From contig NZ_MBES01000008.1 of NCBI RefSeq assembly GCF_001954195.1, positions 31,951 through 95,950 of the forward strand: 64,000 nt of DNA, in the 5' to 3' direction. Source of the DNA: Mycobacterium sp. IS-1264 (lineage in GTDB: Bacteria > Actinomycetota > Actinomycetes > Mycobacteriales > Mycobacteriaceae). Position numbers and translations under genes: made by a program. The notes below the pieces were generated by a model, which saw only the letters and a list, made by a program, of their open reading frames with translations, was not told where the DNA came from and ran no database searches. Positions 55,385-64,000 of this stretch are shown in pieces. Position 1 is the first letter of the stretch; each line of letters opens with the position of its first letter.

Positions 55385-55468
55385 GCTGTCCCCTCTCTGC
55401 ACTGCGCCTCCAATACTAGGTTGGCGAGCCACACCCGGTTGCCTGCCGGGATAGGACAGAATTGATTT

Positions 55469-57160
55469 GTGTCTGGGCGCCGGCGTGACGATCCCGGCCG
55501 GGTGGCCTCCCACCCGGGCCGGCGGACGCGCAACGGGTCGGGCAACCAGCACCCTGGCATGGCCAATTACCCCGCCGACGATCCGGACTACCGGCGGGCT
55601 CGCCGCTCGGCGCCCACGCCCAGCGCAAACCGCTATCTCCCACCGCTGGGCCAGCAGCCGGAACCGGACCGCCCGCCCACGCCGCCGCGTGGGCCGGCCT
55701 CTGGCGAACGGATCACCGTCACCCGCGCGGCGGCCCAGCGAAGCCGCGAGATGGGCTCCCGCATGTACTGGATGGTCCAGCGGGCGGCCACCGCGGACGG
55801 CGCCGACAAGTCCGGCCTGACGGCGCTGACTTGGCCCGTGGTGGCGAACTTCGCGGTCGACTCCGCGATGGCGGTCGCATTGGCCAACACGCTGTTCTTC
55901 GCGGCGGCCAGCGGGGAGAGCAAGTCGAAAGTTGCTCTGTACCTGTTGATCACGATCGCGCCGTTCGCGGTCATCGCTCCGCTGATCGGCCCGGCGCTGG
56001 ACCGGTTGCAGCACGGCCGCCGCGTCGCGCTGGCACTGTCGTTCGCGCTCCGCACGGCGTTGGCGGTGGTGCTGATCGTGAACTACGACGGGGCCACCGG
56101 CAGCTTCCCGTCGATGGTGCTGTATCCGTGCGCGCTGGCCATGATGGTCTTCTCGAAATCGTTCAGCGTGCTGCGCAGTGCCGTGACGCCCAGGGTGATG
56201 CCGCCGAGTATCGACCTGGTGCGAGTCAACTCGCGGCTCACCGTCTTCGGGCTGCTGGGCGGCACCATCGTCGGCGGCGCCATCGCGGGCGGCGTCGAGT
56301 TCGTCTGCACCCACCTGTTCAAGCTGCCCGGGGCGTTGTTCGTGGTGGTCGCGGTCACGGTCGCCGGCGCCCTGCTGTCGATGCGGATTCCGCGCTGGGT
56401 CGAGGTGACCGCGGGCGAGGTCCCCGCCACCCTGAGCTATCGCAAGGACAGCAACCCGCTCCGGCGAAGCTGGCCCGAGGAAGTCAAGAAGGTCGGCGGG
56501 ACACTGCGACAACCGTTGGGCCGCAACATCATCACCTCGCTGTGGGGCAATTGCACCATCAAGGTGATGGTCGGCTTCCTGTTCCTGTATCCGGCGTTCG
56601 TCGCCAAGGCGCACCAAGCCAACGGCTGGGCCCAGCTCGCCATGCTGGGGATGATCGGCGCCGCGGCCGCGATCGGCAATTTCGCCGGCAACTTCACCAG
56701 CGCACGGCTGAAATTGGGTAGGCCGGCCGTGCTGGTGGTGCGCTGCACGGTGGCGGTGTGCGCGGTCGCCCTGGCCGCAGCCGTGGCGGGCAACCTGCTG
56801 GTGGCCGTGATAGCCACCCTGGTCACCTCGGGTTCCAGCGCGATCGCGAAGGCGTCCCTGGACGCGTCGTTGCAACACGACCTGCCCGAGGAATCGCGGG
56901 CATCGGGGTTCGGACGGTCGGAGTCGACGCTGCAGCTGGCCTGGGTGCTCGGCGGTGCGCTCGGCGTCATGGTCTACACCGAATTGTGGGTCGGCTTCAC
57001 CGCGGTCAGCGCCCTGCTCATTCTGGGGCTGGCGCAGACCGTCGTCAGCTTCCGCGGCAACTCGTTGATTCCCGGCCTCGGGGGTAACCGGCCGGTCATG
57101 GTCGAGCAGGAGAGCATGCACCGCGGTCACGGCAGGCGTCCGGCGGCGGTGCCGGAGTGA
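55469..57160 (+). CDS. MFS-type multi-helix membrane transporter (Rv0876c homologue)
   Basis: The 563-aa protein has an unusual charged, Pro- and Arg-rich cytoplasmic N-terminus of about 120 residues. About 11-12 helices follow, with loop G-P-A-L-D-R-L-Q-H-G-R-R between helices 2 and 3, the usual MFS A-loop position. It matches Rv0876c; the substrate is unknown. The GTG start lies 84 bp from the divergent DUF3027 gene. Its stop overlaps the DUF2771 start (GTGA at 57157-57160). Confidence 0.9.
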   Translation: MSGRRRDDPGRVASHPGRRTRNGSGNQHPGMANYPADDPDYRRARRSAPTPSANRYLPPLGQQPEPDRPPTPPRGPASGERITVTRAAAQRSREMGSRMYWMVQRAATADGADKSGLTALTWPVVANFAVDSAMAVALANTLFFAAASGESKSKVALYLLITIAPFAVIAPLIGPALDRLQHGRRVALALSFALRTALAVVLIVNYDGATGSFPSMVLYPCALAMMVFSKSFSVLRSAVTPRVMPPSIDLVRVNSRLTVFGLLGGTIVGGAIAGGVEFVCTHLFKLPGALFVVVAVTVAGALLSMRIPRWVEVTAGEVPATLSYRKDSNPLRRSWPEEVKKVGGTLRQPLGRNIITSLWGNCTIKVMVGFLFLYPAFVAKAHQANGWAQLAMLGMIGAAAAIGNFAGNFTSARLKLGRPAVLVVRCTVAVCAVALAAAVAGNLLVAVIATLVTSGSSAIAKASLDASLQHDLPEESRASGFGRSESTLQLAWVLGGALGVMVYTELWVGFTAVSALLILGLAQTVVSFRGNSLIPGLGGNRPVMVEQESMHRGHGRRPAAVPE

Positions 57161-57645
57161 AACGCGGTGTCGCCGTTCTGCTTACGGCCCTGGTGGCACT
57201 GCTGGCCGTGGGCGCCGGGGTGGGAACCTGGCTACTCGTGCGCCGGCCCGGCCCGCAGCGACCCGAGATCAGCGTGTATTCGCATGGGCATCTGACCCGG
57301 GTGGGGCCGTACCTCTACTGCAACGTGCTCAACCTCGAGGACTGTCAAACACCGCAGGCGCAGGGCGAATTGAAGGTCACCGACCGCTATCCGGTGCAGC
57401 TCTCGGTGCCCGAGGCCATTTCGCGGGCACCGTGGCGGCTGCTGCAGGTGTACGAGGATCCCGCGAACACGGCCACCACCATGTTTCGCCCGGGGACCCG
57501 GCTCGCGGTCACCATTCCGACGGTCGACCCGCATCGGGGGCGATTGACCGGGATCGTGGTGCAGTTGCTGACGCTGGTGGTCGATCCCTCCGGCGAGCTG
57601 CGCGATGCCCCGCACGCGGAATGGTCAGTGCGCCTGGTTTCTTAG
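57157..57645 (+). CDS. DUF2771 exported protein (Rv0875c homologue)
   Basis: The protein is 162 aa, the same length as Rv0875c. An N-terminal signal/anchor (A-V-L-L-T-A-L-V-A-L-L-A-V-G-A-G-V) is followed by an extracytoplasmic beta-rich domain with a cysteine pair (Y-L-Y-C-N-V-L-N-L-E-D-C). It is coupled to the transporter gene and may act with it at the membrane (inference). Confidence 0.88.
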   Translation: MKRGVAVLLTALVALLAVGAGVGTWLLVRRPGPQRPEISVYSHGHLTRVGPYLYCNVLNLEDCQTPQAQGELKVTDRYPVQLSVPEAISRAPWRLLQVYEDPANTATTMFRPGTRLAVTIPTVDPHRGRLTGIVVQLLTLVVDPSGELRDAPHAEWSVRLVS

Positions 57646-57754
57646 CCCTTTAGGGCGTTGAGTGTGCCCTCAGGGCGGCCTCCAGCGGCGTGTCGCCGCC
57701 GTGGGCGCACACTCGATTCGATTTCGCCCAACAAGTCGACGTTCGGCGGAGGGG

Positions 57755-58759
57755 TTACGCGCCGTGACCGGCCGGGACCCGCTCGGCCTCGAGCGGCGCC
57801 CCGGGAGGCGTCCCGTCTCCGAAAGGCCTGCCTCCCAACGCTTCCCGGCCGTGTGGACTCAGCCAGCTTGCCAGGTCCGGCCCCTTGGGAACGATCCTGG
57901 TGGGATTGATGTCGGCGTGCACGATGTAGTAGTGCTGCTTGATTTGGACGAAGTCGATGGTGTCGCCGAAACCGGGCGTCTGGAACAGGTCGCGCGCGTA
58001 TGCCCACAGCACCGGCATCTCGGACAGTTTGCTTCGATTGCACTTGAAGTGGCCGTGGTAGACGGGATCGAAGCGGGCCAGCGTGGTGAACAGCCGCACG
58101 TCCGCTTCGGTGATGGTGTCGCCCACCAGGTATCGCTGCGCGCTCAGGCGATCGCTCACCCAATCCAATGCGGTGAACAGCCGGTCGTAGGCGGCATCGT
58201 AGGCCTGCTGCGACCCGGCGAAGCCGCAGCGGTAGACGCCGTTGTTGATCTCGGTGTAGATCCTTTTGCTCACCTCGTCGATCTCGGCCCGCAGCGGCTC
58301 GGGGTATAGCTGCGGCGCGCCCTCGCGGTGGTAGGCGGTCCACTCCGTGGAGAAATCCAGCGTCATCTGGGCGAAATCGTTGGTGACCACCGCGCCGGTC
58401 GGGATGTCGACGATCGCCGGGACGGTGATCCCCTTGGGGTAGTCGGGGAACCGCTTGAAGTAGGCGTCCTGTAGCCGCGGGATCTTCAGGACCGGGTCGA
58501 CGCCGCCCGGGTCGAGGTCGAAAGTCCAGCTGCGCTCGTCGTGGGTGGGACCGCAAAAACCAATGGAGAGAACGCCTTCCAGGCCCAGCAGCCGCCGCAC
58601 GATGATCGTGCGGTTGGCCCACGGGCAGGCGCGGGCAACCACGAGCCGATACCGGCCCGGCTCTACGGGATAACCATCGCGCCCGTCGGCAGTGATGCGG
58701 GTGGTGATGTAGTTGGTGTCGCGAGTGAATTCACCCGCCCCGGCAACGTAGGTGGCCAT
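57755..58759 (-). CDS. Glutathionyl/mycothiol-hydroquinone reductase-like GST (YqjG/ECM4 family)
   Basis: The 334-aa protein has the catalytic cysteine motif C-P-W-A-N-R near residue 45, then F-P-D-Y-P-K-G-I-T-V-P-A-I-V-D, V-T-N-D-F-A-Q-M-T, and the C-terminal helical domain A-D-V-R-L-F-T-T-L-A-R-F-D-P-V-Y-H-G-H-F-K-C-N. This is the omega-class GST family that reduces glutathionyl-hydroquinones; mycobacteria use mycothiol, so the thiol partner probably differs. The ATG lies 17 bp after the fadE10 stop on the same strand. Not at this position in M. tuberculosis as I recall it. Confidence 0.9.
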   Translation of the reverse strand: MATYVAGAGEFTRDTNYITTRITADGRDGYPVEPGRYRLVVARACPWANRTIIVRRLLGLEGVLSIGFCGPTHDERSWTFDLDPGGVDPVLKIPRLQDAYFKRFPDYPKGITVPAIVDIPTGAVVTNDFAQMTLDFSTEWTAYHREGAPQLYPEPLRAEIDEVSKRIYTEINNGVYRCGFAGSQQAYDAAYDRLFTALDWVSDRLSAQRYLVGDTITEADVRLFTTLARFDPVYHGHFKCNRSKLSEMPVLWAYARDLFQTPGFGDTIDFVQIKQHYYIVHADINPTRIVPKGPDLASWLSPHGREALGGRPFGDGTPPGAPLEAERVPAGHGA

Positions 58760-58776
58760 GACGACGACTGCGCCTC

Positions 58777-60732
58777 CTAGAGATTCGCCTCCGTCGGCGC
58801 GGCGGACACCGTCAGAAACCGCCGAGCCAGGTTGGTCTCGGTCGACTCGCCCGGTTCCCAGTGCGCGATCCACGGCCCGGTCCCCTCCGACTGGTCGACG
58901 ATCCCCGCTTCGAGCCAGGTATAGCGGCCCTCCATGACGTCGTGGGTCAGCTGGACGTCCGTGCTGTCGGTGTTGCTCCACAGCGCGTGGAACAGCGCCT
59001 CGACGCGGAGGGTCGCCTGCTCGCAGAACGTCGCGGCCACCTCGTACGCCTGCTTCCCCACGGTCGGGTCGGCGGCCCGCTGGCCCTCGGCGCGCACGCA
59101 CACCGCGGACATCGCGAACAGCTCGGCACCGATATCGACGATGCGGCCCAGGAATCCCTGCCGTTGCTCCAGCTTGGCCTGCCACCGTGCCATCCCGTAG
59201 AAGGTGTTGCGCGCCAGCTTGCGCGTCGAGCGTTCGACGAACCTCAGGTGCGTTGCCAGCGGGCCGAACTCGCCGTAGGCCTTCGGTCGCTGCCCTTCAC
59301 CAAAGACCAGCTGCGGCAACCACTTTGCGTAGAACCCGCTCGCGCCGACCGCCGCGGCGGCCTTCTGCCGCAGACCGGCGTCGGCCTTGGCGAGGTCGCC
59401 GGCGGCGCTCAAGTGGGCATCGACCGCTTCGCGGGCGATGAGCAGCCTCATGATCTCGCTAGAGCCTTCGAAGATGCGATTGATCCGCAGGTCCCGGGCC
59501 ACCTGTTCGACCGGCACTGCGCGCTCGCCGCGCGCGGCCAACGACTCCGCGGTCTCATAGCCCCGCCCACCCCGGATCTGCAAAACCTCGTCAACGATCA
59601 AGCAGGCCATTTCGCTGGCCCACAATTTGGCCAATGCCGCCTCGATGCGGATGTCGTTGCGCCCCTCGTCGGCCATCTGCGAAGACAACTCGAGCACGGC
59701 ATCAAGCGCGTAGCACGTCGCGGCGACGAACGAGATCTTGCTGGCCACCGCTTCGTGTTTGGCCAGCGGCTTGCCCCACTGCACACGCTCCCCGGACCAT
59801 TCGCGGGCGATCTTCAACGCCCACTTGGCCGAGCCCGTCGCGCTCGCGGGCAGCGACAGCCGTCCGGCGTTGAGTGTGGTCAGCGCGATCTTGAGCCCGT
59901 CGCCTTCGCGGCCGATCAGATTCTCGCTCGGCACCCGCACCCGGTGCAGCCGAGTCACGCCGTTCTCGATGCCGCGCAGCCCCATGAACTTGTTGCGCCG
60001 CTCCACGGTGATCCCGGGCGCATCGGCCTCCACCACGAAGGCGCTGATCCCGCCGCGGTGCCCGTCGCTCTTGGGCACCCGGGCCATGACCACCAGCAGT
60101 TCGGCGACCACGCCGTTGGTGGTCCACAACTTCACGCCCTCGAGTTCGTACGCCTTGCCATCTTCAATCGGGGTCGCCGTCGACGCCAGGCGCGCCGGGT
60201 CCGAGCCCACATCCGGTTCGGTAAGCAGAAAGGCCGAGATGGCCCCAGCGGCGCAGCGCGGCAAGAACTTCCGCTTCTGTTCGTCGGTCCCGGCGAGTTT
60301 GAGCGGCTCGGGTACCCCGATCGACTGATGGGCTGACAACAGCGCGCCAAGACTGGGATGGACGCTCGAAATCATCATCAGGGCGCGGTTGTAGGCGACT
60401 TGCGACATGCCCAGGCCGCCGTATTCGGCCGGTATTTTCATGCCGAAGCAGCCCAATTCGGCCAGGCCCTTCACGTATTCATCGGGAATCTGCGCGTCGC
60501 GCTCGACGACGCTGCCGTCGACGGTGTCCAAAAACTGCCGCAGCTTGTCGAGAAACGCGCGGATGCGCTCCTCGTCGGCGTCGGACGGTTTGGGAAATGG
60601 GTGGATGAGCTCCAACGGAAAACGCCCGAGGAACAACTCTTTGGCGAACGACGGTTTATCCCAACCACTTTCGCGGGATTCCTCGGCGAGTGCTCTCGCC
60701 TGCTCCTCGGTGACCTGCGCTTGCTGTGCCAT
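58777..60732 (-). CDS. fadE10: Acyl-CoA dehydrogenase FadE10
   Basis: The 651-aa long acyl-CoA dehydrogenase has the N-terminal helical domain and Y-G-G-L-G-M-S-Q, the FAD/substrate segment L-L-T-E-P-D-V-G-S-D and K-L-W-T-T-N-G. The catalytic glutamate lies in I-F-E-G-S-S-E-I near residue 426. A C-terminal extension of about 200 residues is typical of very-long-chain-type enzymes. It oxidises acyl-CoA to enoyl-CoA. A dyad operator candidate lies 69-90 bp upstream. Confidence 0.94.
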   Translation of the reverse strand: MAQQAQVTEEQARALAEESRESGWDKPSFAKELFLGRFPLELIHPFPKPSDADEERIRAFLDKLRQFLDTVDGSVVERDAQIPDEYVKGLAELGCFGMKIPAEYGGLGMSQVAYNRALMMISSVHPSLGALLSAHQSIGVPEPLKLAGTDEQKRKFLPRCAAGAISAFLLTEPDVGSDPARLASTATPIEDGKAYELEGVKLWTTNGVVAELLVVMARVPKSDGHRGGISAFVVEADAPGITVERRNKFMGLRGIENGVTRLHRVRVPSENLIGREGDGLKIALTTLNAGRLSLPASATGSAKWALKIAREWSGERVQWGKPLAKHEAVASKISFVAATCYALDAVLELSSQMADEGRNDIRIEAALAKLWASEMACLIVDEVLQIRGGRGYETAESLAARGERAVPVEQVARDLRINRIFEGSSEIMRLLIAREAVDAHLSAAGDLAKADAGLRQKAAAAVGASGFYAKWLPQLVFGEGQRPKAYGEFGPLATHLRFVERSTRKLARNTFYGMARWQAKLEQRQGFLGRIVDIGAELFAMSAVCVRAEGQRAADPTVGKQAYEVAATFCEQATLRVEALFHALWSNTDSTDVQLTHDVMEGRYTWLEAGIVDQSEGTGPWIAHWEPGESTETNLARRFLTVSAAPTEANL

Positions 60733-60800
60733 CGCAGCCTCCTCGCTAACGACTCACACGACGCGTGAATACTGGCCCGGATACCACGCCTACGAATCTC

Positions 60801-60822
60801 GAAGTTACCATCCGGTAGCTTC
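60801..60822. promoter_or_regulatory. Dyad operator candidate upstream of fadE10
   Basis: Arms GAAGTTACC (60801-60809) and GGTAGCTTC (60814-60822) pair at 8 of 9 positions around ATCC. Read on the minus strand the core is GCTACCGGATGGTAAC, matching the citA/pdxH palindrome at 13 of 16 positions. Confidence 0.5.
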
Positions 60823-60855
60823 GAGGGGCAGTGCGTTCTGGGTCGTTGTCGGGGT

Positions 60856-61344
<489 letters not shown>

Positions 61345-61426
61345 TCAGATCCTACTCGGGTGGCCGCCCGCCCAGCACCCCCGTTTAGGGGTTACTCGGT
61401 AGGCTGGGAGGACCGCTGGAGGAGAT

Positions 61427-61828
61427 ATGCGCCTGATCCTGAACATTATCTGGCTTGTGTTCGGCGGCCTCTGGATGGCCGCCGGATACTTGGTGGCGGC
61501 GCTGATCAGTTTTCTGCTCATCATCACCATCCCCTTCGGCTTCGCCTCGCTGCGGATCGCGTCCTACGCGTTATGGCCATTCGGCCGGACGATCGTCGAA
61601 AAGCCGACGGCCGGCACGGGCGCCCTGATCGGAAACGTCATCTGGATCTTGCTGTTCGGATTGTGGCTTGCGATCGGTCATTTGGTGAGCGCGGTGGCGA
61701 TGGCGATCACCGTCATCGGCATTCCGCTGGCGCTGGCCAACCTCAAATTGATCCCGGTGTCGCTGATGCCGCTGGGCAAGGAAATCGTTCCGGTCGACTC
61801 GCCGGCCGTAGGACTGGTGGCCGCATGA
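61427..61828 (+). CDS. YccF-family membrane protein (Rv0870c homologue)
   Basis: The 133-aa protein has two similar halves of helices: L-N-I-I-W-L-V-F-G-G-L-W...T-I-P-F-G-F-A-S and N-V-I-W-I-L-L-F-G-L-W-L...T-V-I-G-I-P-L-A-L-A-N. This is the YccF repeat. The function is unknown. The start follows GGAGGA (61410-61420). The stop overlaps the moaA ATG (ATGA at 61825-61828). Confidence 0.9.
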   Translation: MRLILNIIWLVFGGLWMAAGYLVAALISFLLIITIPFGFASLRIASYALWPFGRTIVEKPTAGTGALIGNVIWILLFGLWLAIGHLVSAVAMAITVIGIPLALANLKLIPVSLMPLGKEIVPVDSPAVGLVAA

Positions 61829-62901
61829 CGCTGACCGCGCTCGGTGTCCCGACAGTGCCCGGAACGAACGCGGGCCGTACCAGCGACGCCCCAACCGACG
61901 GCCCGCTGCTTGACACGTACGGCAGGGCCGCCACCGACCTGCGGGTGTCGCTGACCGATCGCTGCAACCTGCGCTGCAGCTATTGCATGCCCGCCGAGGG
62001 GCTGGACTGGCTGCCCGGGGAGCAACTGCTGCGGGCCGACGAGCTGACCCGGCTGATGCGCATTGCGGTGACCCGGCTCGGCATCACCAGCGTGCGGTTC
62101 ACGGGCGGGGAGCCCCTGTTGGCCCGCCATCTCGAAGAGGTGGTCGCCGCCGCGGCCGGCCTGCGGCCGCGACCGGAGATCTCTCTGACCACCAACGGCG
62201 TCGGACTGGCGCGCCGCGCCGTTGCGCTCGCCGAGGCGGGACTGGACCGGGTCAACATCTCCCTGGACAGCGTGAACCGGAAACGGTTCGCGGCCATCAC
62301 ACGCCGGGACCGGCTCACCGACGTGCTGGCCGGTTTGGCCGCCTGCAAGGAGGCCGGCCTGACACCGGTGAAGGTGAACGCCGTGCTCGATCCCGCCACA
62401 GGGCGGGAGGACGTGGTCGAGCTGTTGGGGTTCTGTCTCGAGCACGGCTACCAACTGCGCGTCATCGAGCAGATGCCGCTGGACGCCGGGCACCAATGGC
62501 GCCGGGAGGCCGCGCTGACGGCCGACGACGTGCTGGAGGCGCTGCGCCCGCACTTTCGGCTGCGACCCGATCCCGCGCCGCGTGGCTCGGCGCCGGCCGA
62601 GCTCTGGCTGGTGGACACGGGCCCGAACACGCCGGCCGGAAAGTTCGGCGTCATCGCATCGGTGTCGCACGCCTTCTGCTCGACGTGTGATCGCACCCGG
62701 CTGACGGCCGACGGCCAGATTCGCAGCTGCCTATTCGCGGCCGAGGAGACCGACCTTCGCGGCCTGTTGCGTAGCGGCGCGCCCGATGACGCGATCGAGG
62801 CGGCCTGGCGTACCGCGATGTGGGGCAAGCCCGCCGGGCACGGCATCAACGACCCCAACTTCATCCAGCCCGACCGGCCGATGAGTTCGATCGGTGGCTG
62901 A
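61825..62901 (+). CDS. moaA2: GTP 3',8-cyclase (MoaA2)
   Basis: The 358-aa radical-SAM enzyme carries out the first step of molybdopterin synthesis from GTP. The N-terminal cluster motif is C-N-L-R-C-S-Y-C-M-P. The C-terminal second cluster is F-C-S-T-C-D-R-T-R-L...R-S-C-L-F, and the tail ends in the essential G-G. It would supply cofactor for molybdoenzymes such as the one encoded at 7167-7766. It overlaps both yccF and moaD2, forming a coupled three-gene unit. Confidence 0.95.
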   Translation: MTLTALGVPTVPGTNAGRTSDAPTDGPLLDTYGRAATDLRVSLTDRCNLRCSYCMPAEGLDWLPGEQLLRADELTRLMRIAVTRLGITSVRFTGGEPLLARHLEEVVAAAAGLRPRPEISLTTNGVGLARRAVALAEAGLDRVNISLDSVNRKRFAAITRRDRLTDVLAGLAACKEAGLTPVKVNAVLDPATGREDVVELLGFCLEHGYQLRVIEQMPLDAGHQWRREAALTADDVLEALRPHFRLRPDPAPRGSAPAELWLVDTGPNTPAGKFGVIASVSHAFCSTCDRTRLTADGQIRSCLFAAEETDLRGLLRSGAPDDAIEAAWRTAMWGKPAGHGINDPNFIQPDRPMSSIGG

Positions 62902-63172
62902 ACTGCCTGTCGAACCTGACGGAATCCAGGTCACGGTTCGCTACTTCGCAGCCGCGCGCGCCGCCGCCGGAGCCGAATCGGAGTCGGTGATCCTGCGGCC
63001 GGGCACCACGGTGGCCGAATTGGTTGAACGACTGGCGGTTCCGGGTACTCGTCTGGCCACGGTGCTGAGTCGATGCTCGTATTTGTGCGACGGAATCGCC
63101 GTTCGCGACGAGACCAAGGCGTTGCGATCAGGTGACACGGTCGACGTGCTGCCCCCGTTCGCCGGCGGCTGA
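62894..63172 (+). CDS. moaD2: Molybdopterin synthase small subunit (MoaD2)
   Basis: The 92-aa ubiquitin-fold sulfur carrier has V-T-V-R-Y-F-A-A-A-R-A-A-A-G, then L-C-D-G-I-A-V, L-R-S-G-D-T-V-D-V-L-P-P-F-A-G-G. The C-terminal G-G is thiocarboxylated to donate sulfur to precursor Z with MoaE, encoded elsewhere. The GTG start overlaps the moaA2 end by 8 bp. The CRP-type site of rpfA begins 3 bp after its stop. Confidence 0.93.
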   Translation: MAELPVEPDGIQVTVRYFAAARAAAGAESESVILRPGTTVAELVERLAVPGTRLATVLSRCSYLCDGIAVRDETKALRSGDTVDVLPPFAGG

Positions 63173-63175
63173 GGG

Positions 63176-63191
63176 TGTGAAACGCGTCACA
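63176..63191. promoter_or_regulatory. Perfect CRP-type (Rv3676) site upstream of rpfA
   Basis: TGTGAAACGCGTCACA is the CRP-family consensus TGTGA-N6-TCACA with both arms perfect. In M. tuberculosis the CRP homologue Rv3676 is known to control rpfA transcription, so this is very probably the corresponding site. Confidence 0.85.
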
Positions 63192-63339
63192 TAACGGATT
63201 GATAACGGCGCGGACACGCTCCGATCTCGGGCGCTCTGACCTGCGCGATCGCGCGACGTTCCTGGCGGTTTTCCCCGTGACCGTGAGGGAAACGCCCGGT
63301 GTCGCCCAACGTGACGAGACCAACAGAACCCGCTAGCGT

Positions 63340-64000
<661 letters not shown>

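Noticed and set aside
55385..57130. Upstream extension of the DUF3027 frame
   Set aside because: The extension lies antisense to the MFS transporter; the GTG at 55384 with a good Shine-Dalgarno explains the real protein.

Overview
The window is high-GC actinobacterial DNA and is almost certainly from a slow-growing, non-tuberculous Mycobacterium. From about 23.3 kb to the right edge it holds an unbroken series of genes recognisable as the M. tuberculosis Rv0914c to Rv0867c block in inverted orientation: thiolase, carotenoid oxygenase, Rv0912/Rv0911, Rv0910/Rv0909, ctpE, Rv0907, Rv0906, echA6, accD3, prrA/prrB, Rv0898c, Rv0897c, gltA2, citA, Rv0887c, fprB, Rv0885, serC, sepH, Rv0882 to Rv0879c, Rv0877 to Rv0875c, fadE10, cspB, Rv0870c, moaA2, moaD2, rpfA. 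Against M. tuberculosis, as I remember that genome, the block has gained a TetR/flavin monooxygenase pair between accD3 and prrA, a glutathionyl-hydroquinone-reductase-like gene before fadE10 and a CFA-synthase-like gene before Rv0911. pdxH lies between gltA2 and citA. The ArfABC (Rv0899-0901) genes and the PPE13 gene are absent.

The left 17 kb is an accessory redox and stress island. It opens with the 3' part of a LuxR/MalT-type (LAL) regulator. Five transcription units follow: (1) DUF417 membrane protein, lipoamide-dehydrogenase-like flavoprotein, a 32-codon ORF, a TrxB-like protein that lacks its CxxC, and a frameshifted thioredoxin; (2) leftward NDH-2-like flavoprotein, molybdopterin oxidoreductase, FAD/NAD reductase, DUF6510 zinc ribbon, RraA-like protein; (3) leftward DUF5709, LpdA, DM13; (4) a rightward SigH-like sigma factor with a small membrane protein; (5) leftward SDR, MsrB, MsrA, a 51-aa membrane peptide, transaldolase. 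The gene content points to disulfide, methionine-sulfoxide and quinone redox repair with NADPH supply, plausibly as a defence against oxidants such as reactive chlorine.

The most interesting observation is that all five units share one composite promoter architecture. Read in the direction of transcription it is TCACCCGGGTGA, 10-11 nt, GGGYGA, a 7-nt spacer containing a GACA-like -35 core, TCACCC, exactly 10 nt, then a -10-like hexamer. This looks like the signature of a single dedicated regulon. The adjacent LAL regulator is a candidate reader, but that link is inference.

From 17 to 23 kb there is a mixed stretch of small enzymes and regulators: ABM monooxygenase, GNAT, tautomerase/HxlR, two mycobacterial membrane or secreted proteins, VOC, DUF6188 and an M19 dipeptidase. 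It includes an AT-rich promoter with two 16-bp direct repeats. The right end carries a perfect CRP-type site and a ydaO-type (c-di-AMP) riboswitch ahead of rpfA, which is cut by the window edge. I see no tRNA, rRNA, CRISPR array, insertion sequence or phage gene.
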